NCBI GenBank assembly: GCA_021399435.1
Contig: JAJTUP010000090.1
Coordinates: 124,001 to 188,000 of the forward strand
Source of the DNA: Diaporthe sp. PMI_573
Taxonomy: Eukaryota; Ascomycota; Sordariomycetes; Diaporthales; Diaporthaceae
Length of the DNA: 64,000 nucleotides
Direction: 5' to 3'
Below, in pieces: positions 59,581 to 64,000 of this stretch. Made by a program: the position numbers and the translations under genes. Position 1 is the first letter of the stretch, and the number at the start of each line of letters is the position of its first letter. Below the pieces are notes generated by a model. It worked only from the letters and a program-made list of their open reading frames with translations. It did not search any database and was not told the origin of the DNA.

Positions 59581-61832
59581 TCAAGAGCTTGCTCGTTCAG
59601 TCATCATGGAGGCACCTTTATCCAAGACTGGTGGATTGTCGCAGTTGTCTTTCTCAGTAATGAAACCCACGGTGCCTTGGTCGGCCGTGGCTGTACCCTT
59701 GCCACATAAAGTACTGTCCTTGCTTGTGTCGTATACAGAGTACTCTTTCTGGTACTCAGGTGTCGCACCGAATTGCTTGGTTTGTTTGTTATAGGTAAGC
59801 CACTTGCCAGGGAGTGCGAGGTTGTAGCCCAGCCAGAGGACACGCTCCTTCCTCTGCTCGGTCATGGAAGCGAGTTCAAAGCTCCTTTCGTCGTCATCCA
59901 CATTGTGGCTGGAAAACCAGTCATGTGGGAATAGTCTGTCAGTCCAGAGGAGGCCTCGGAGAGACCAGTCCTCTGGTAGAGGCCTGTCGCTTGGTCGTGG
60001 AAATTCCTCAGACTCGATGCATACATGGTTCTGAAAGCTAATCGACAGGGAGTTGAGCATCAACACTATCAGTGCCCAGGGAAACACGTCTTCGATGTAA
60101 CCCATAGCAGCCTCATTGCCAGCGATGAACTTCATGAAAGACAGGCGGACATTGAGATAAGGTAAAACATTAGGGTCGCCGTAACGGCGCGAGATGATCG
60201 CATCACACTTCTCGGCGAATTCAGAAGCTTCAGTAAAGACTTCGGATGGTTTCGGCTTGTCTTCTGTTGAGTTCTCCATAAACGTGTCTCTGTCCGACTC
60301 CGGCAGGATAGCCGTCATTAAAACGTTGGCATTGCCGTGCGTGTTTGCCTCGGTCTTTCCATACTCCAATTGGGCATTGCAATTTGAAATGGCAATTAAG
60401 GCGCCAGGCTCTATCCAATTCCTTGTTGTCCGCGCAATGTGGTTATCCAGGTGTGCAAGAAATTGATCCTTGGCCTTTTCGTATTCGACGAGGAGTCCAT
60501 CGCGACCTTTGGAAAGCGCCTTGTCCTTCTCGTCCGTATTGCTTCTGATGAAAAGAACGCCATGTGCCTTGACAAAGTTCAGGTTGATAGCTTGTAGTCG
60601 AGTCTGAGTTCCGTCGATGATTGGATCGAATAGTGTGAGGATGCTGTCCCTTGCGGACTTGAACGGTATCGCGACACACAGACTCTTCGTGTAGTAGAAG
60701 AGTTGTTTAACCGCATAAGGTCTCGCAAGTATTGCAAGGTGGTGGTAAAGTCTCCCGGTAGTAGGCGCCTTGTCGCTAGCTTTAGAGTACCAGTACCTGG
60801 ACACGTCTGTCCAGATTTCCCTGTCGTGTATATCCTCATCCTCGATTGCCATACGATACCGACCGAGGTCGCCCAGGCACTCAATCCAAGTGTCCTCGAA
60901 ATTTGGGACCGTCTCGTACAGCAAGGCCATCATCGAGTACGCAAGATAAATGAAGGTAAGCATGTGCTCCAAAGAGGCAGGAAGCCTATGGCGTAATAAT
61001 TCAAGGAACGAATGTATACCATGGCGCCACATCCTCGCCGGCATGGAATACTTTGACGCAAGTCTCCTCAGAGCCGGGCTTCCTGATGGGTGCTGTGAAG
61101 CTAAAAAGAAGTCGTGGTGTTCATGCAAGAGAGTGCGGTGTAGCGCAATCAGTGCTTGCCATTGTTCATTGTTGAGCTTGTGATTTGAATCATTTTGCGC
61201 ACTCTGTGAGCTATCAACCTCGATGCACTTGGACTCGACCCTACGATTGTCAATAGTCGGTTAGTAGGACATCGCAAGCAACGAGACAGGCACACCACGA
61301 GACTGAAAGTGACGCACATAACTAAACCGGCATAAATTCCCTTCACTTCGGCAACTAATTGTTCTTGACTGATTGGACGGGTTTCTGGTTGCCCAATCAT
61401 CGTATTCACAGAAGGAACTTCCTCTGCCGACTGAGTACTGACTTCGTCGTCGCGTCCGCGGGACTGTCGAGGATTTGGTTGAGGTGCAGGTTGGGCTGGC
61501 ACCGAAGTTCGGGTTGAAATCGGGTTACCCTCATTCCATAATCGACCTCCTGTTCTCCGGGCAGGAAAATCAGGCGTCGACTCGTCTGCAGTGGTGGCTT
61601 TTGGTCTCGAGCGTCTACTTGGGGAGGGCGAACGGGTGCGGTCGCCGGCTTTGACCGAGTTCGTCGGGCTTTTTAGCTGGTTTCTCGCTGGCGAAGCATC
61701 TTTAGTCCCTGTATCACCACGTGAAGCAGGTTCAGGAGGATCTCGCGGAGCAGCGTCCTCAGCGTTGTCATTGCTGGGGCCTTGCCGTCGCTGTTCTCTT
61801 GCCGAGGTCGACGAAGACCCATCGTCCCTCAT
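59581..61832 (-). CDS. EST1/SMG-type DNA/RNA-binding-domain protein
   Basis: Exon 1 61832-61318 and exon 2 61240-59581 join across a 77-bp intron (GTGCGT donor, CTACTAAC branch, TCGTAG acceptor) to give 724 residues. The first 150 residues are disordered and Ser/Pro/Arg-rich. Then follow EVKGIYAGLVMVESKCIEVD and HRTLLHEHHDFFLASQHPS, and the highly conserved core (MPARMWRHGIHSFLELLRHR, YDTVP-like YETVPNFEDTWIECLGDLGR, KAPTTGRLYHHLAILARP), the EST1-type DNA/RNA-binding domain of 14-3-3/TPR-like helices. Animal and yeast relatives act in telomere upkeep or nonsense-mediated decay; the many fungal paralogues are uncharacterised. The gene looks complete. A broken partial copy lies at 55210-55475. 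Confidence 0.9.
61241..61317 (-). other. Intron in the EST1-like gene
   Basis: 77 bp; GTGCGTC donor, CCTACTAACC branch point, TCGTAG acceptor; removes an out-of-frame stretch and joins GLVM to VESKCIEVD. Confidence 0.9.
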
Positions 61833-61945
61833 GTCTGTTGGGGCAGCTTGGTTGCTATAAAAAAGTCAGTCGAGCACACGAAAGAGTTTGACCCCGTCGC
61901 AACACACTTCTTTTGTCGGCGTAAATGGTTGATCCAGCCTTGAGC

Positions 61946-64000
61946 CAGGGTTCAAATCCACGACACTCCACGACACATTTGTGAATATGGCGTGGATATG
62001 GATGCTGACTAATGACTTCGATGTGGAATGGGTGGAAATGGATCCATTATGGAAATGGATCCATATTGTGGAATTTGTGGAATGGAAACCTACTTCGTCC
62101 AACAATGGTAATTAGTGGGTCGCATCCATGCCTTGGTCATTTTGTCACTCGTCCATTAGAATCCTATCTAGCGACCCGATCAAACCAGCACGCAACCAAC
62201 TCCGTAGTGTCTGACAAAGCCCAATTGTACTGGCATCTAGCCTATTGCGGCTCTTGGTAACCATGCGGCCAGTGGTCGAGAATAGCCTCTCACACTCGGC
62301 TGACATAAGTGGCACAGTAAGCAGATCCAAGGCCATCCTAGACAGCCGGGGGTATTTGAGCCGCCTTATGTGCCAGTATTCGTAGGGATCTGTGACAGAA
62401 GCGTCAACATCCTCGATATCGCGCTGCCACTGCTTGTATTCATCAAGATCCAGACCGCCAACTGAGGACCTAGGGGATTGAGCTGGGGATTGAATGTGCG
62501 ACTCGGTAACAGAAATCCCTCCAGCCATCAGTCCTCGCTTTTTCGTGCGCCACGCTGTGAACTTGTTTCTTGAGGTCTTCAGACGCTTATTGGCAGGCAA
62601 TTCAATCTCTGGATCATCAACCTCAAGGTCCCTATACTCTCTCTCCCCAAAGATCCTGGACCATCTCCTGCGCCTTGGTAATCCACAGCTGTCTTTCCTC
62701 GTCGTCTCCCCACAAATCGTGAAACAGTGCCCACCGGTAAGCAGGATGGAGAACTGCGGCGCCATAGATCAGGGGGCTATCGTTCAAATGCTCGTAGTAT
62801 TCGTTCAATTTGAGCCAACCCAGGTTGATGTTGACTGCGAGGTGGTGGCCGTCTGGAAAATTGGCGACTGCTCTTTTCGCGGATTCAAGGGCTTCGAGAA
62901 GAAATTCGTACGCGTGAATAAGATCCCAGCTTGTACCTGTACAAGTCAGCTGCTAGAATAAGAATAGGGCCGCTTTTGCGAAGTCTAAGGCTTACCAGAC
63001 AGTGGGGGCTCGACCTCGTTTTCCTCGACGTTTCTGCGGTGTTTTCCCTGTCCATCACCCTCAAGGCCTTTCACAACCAGCTTGAAGTCAAGCAAAATGT
63101 CGTAAAGAGTCCCGAGCACATGCCAATCATCAGTTGTCATGCGGTTCTCTTCCTTCAGGAAGAAGGGCTGCTTGGAGCCCTTTTTGATGTTGCCAGCTCT
63201 CGTCAAGTTGGCCTTCTCCCACTCGTTTGACGCTCTCTGGACAAAAGAATTATAAAATGGCCTTAAAACCAGAGCACGCTCAATCATCGAGAATTGAGAA
63301 AGCCACCGGGTAGCATTGTCGACCACAACTCCAACTGGACGGTGTTTCTTGAGCTGAGCGTCGTCAGAGAGTTGGCTCTCGACAGCCTGTACCTTCTTGA
63401 GCATATCGGTCCACGTGTCCGATCTGCTCACCTCCTAGGACTTCGTGAGTATAACAAATAAAATCGGGGACTGAGCCACCTACAACAGCAAAGTTATGCC
63501 ATTTTCCAACGGAGCCTCGCCTCCTCCAGACTTCATGCTCCTTCGCTGCCGTGTGAAGTCCTTCGAAGAGCTCTTTCTCAAAAGCATCCGGGTTCTTGCC
63601 ATACAGCATCTGTTTCACTACTATGTTGACAACGTGGCCAACGCAGCGAACCCATCGCTTTTTCCAGTCGAAGCTGAATTCTAATGCAAGCTCCTCCATC
63701 GAGGTTTTATTGTTACCGGCATTATCCAGTGTGAAATACCCGATTTTATCGCTGATCTCGTACTCTCGAATGATCTCGATGATCTGCCCGGCGATATTCT
63801 CGCCTGCGTGCCGCTCTGTAAGTTCAGGCAGGCCGAGGACACACTTCTGTGGCCGGTCGTTGGAATCCCGAAACACACATGTGATGCCGTATAAGGCGTG
63901 TCGGTTACCAGACTTCCAGCCATCGTACTGGATATGGATCTGTCCTGGACTCTTCCGCAAAGCATCCTTCACTCTTTCCATGTTGTTGGTAAATTCTCGT
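61946..64000 (-). mobile_element. hAT element running off the window
   Basis: The low-coordinate terminus is CAGGGTTCAAATCCACG at 61946, followed by subterminal repeats of ATGGAAATGGATCCAT type (62000-62090). The preceding octamer, CCTTGAGC, is the expected target duplication to look for beyond 64000. The transposase gene fills the rest. Confidence 0.75.
62145..64000 (-). pseudogene. hAT transposase, three exons, frameshifted, 5' end outside
   Basis: The frame is open at the window edge (REFTNNMERVKDALRK) and reads GQIHIQYDGWKSGNRHALYG, GYFTLDNAGNNKTSMEEL and WVRCVGHVVNIVVKQML. A 49-bp intron (63435-63483) leads to VSRSDTWTDMLKKVQA and VVVDNATRWLSQFSMIERAL. A 59-bp intron (62937-62995) leads to SWDLIHAYEFLLEALES. 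The C-terminal block is MALDLLTVPLMSAECERLFS. In the GAGAGAGAG run near 62640 the frame fails (a 2-bp contraction would explain it), separating ILHPAYRW-type sequence from REYRDLEV. Otherwise the gene is clean, so inactivation appears recent. Confidence 0.88.

Noticed and set aside
61941..61970. T-arm-like GGTTCAAATCC, possible tRNA
   Set aside because: Only two stem pairs flank the loop and no anticodon or acceptor stem is found; the motif coincides with a hAT terminus.

Overview
The window reads as a repeat-rich accessory region of a filamentous ascomycete (Pezizomycotina, probably Sordariomycetes; the species is not decidable from the sequence). The reasons are short spliceosomal introns (about 47-100 bp, GTRNGY-type donors, CTRAC-type branch points, YAG acceptors), NACHT/WD40 (NLR) remnants, chromodomain Gypsy elements, many hAT and pogo-like DNA transposons, a fungal Helitron helicase, and a run of C-to-T/G-to-A nonsense changes in dead copies that resembles repeat-induced point mutation (RIP). 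No rRNA, tRNA or CRISPR was found.

Layout. 1-7 kb: one hypothetical gene, then degenerate hAT and pogo-like sequence, including a complete non-autonomous hAT with an 8-bp target duplication nested in a hAT transposase pseudogene, and a tandem repeat. 7-16 kb: the most gene-like segment, with a nuclear-looking protein carrying a 42-residue repeat head-to-head with a two-exon protein kinase, an APH-type phosphotransferase and an HNH-domain protein. 16.5-23.4 kb: a foldback DNA element (its arm split by a solo LTR) next to an intact young chromodomain Gypsy element with identical LTRs, itself inserted in an older Gypsy fragment. 24.6-37 kb: a hypothetical gene, an adenine phosphoribosyltransferase-like pseudogene, then stacked hAT elements, one with perfect 20-bp terminal inverted repeats, and a composite element with an 8-bp duplication and three internal repeats; an NLR fragment is sandwiched among them. 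37-47 kb: mostly hypothetical or decaying genes, including a glycoside hydrolase family 64-like gene with a frameshift and a patatin/RING gene lacking its catalytic motifs.

47.5-59 kb: a Helitron-type helicase lacking its Rep end, followed by a patchwork of truncated gene pieces, nearly all on the minus strand (DUF3716-like gene, hAT tail, importin-alpha fragment, unknown spliced fragment, EST1-like fragment), then a small secreted cysteine-rich protein gene beside an intact pogo-like transposon (TA duplication, 43-bp perfect inverted repeats, DDD transposase). 59.5-64 kb: a full-length EST1-like gene and another hAT running off the window.

The ordinary genes show no shared pathway. What unites the window is mobile DNA: at least ten DNA-transposon units, two LTR families and one Helitron remnant, with nesting that gives a relative order of insertion. 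Best candidates for follow-up: the mosaic of spliced gene fragments next to the Helitron helicase, the secreted protein/pogo pair, the composite element at 32.0-34.9 kb, and the stop-hairpin-AUG junction between gag and pol of the Gypsy element.
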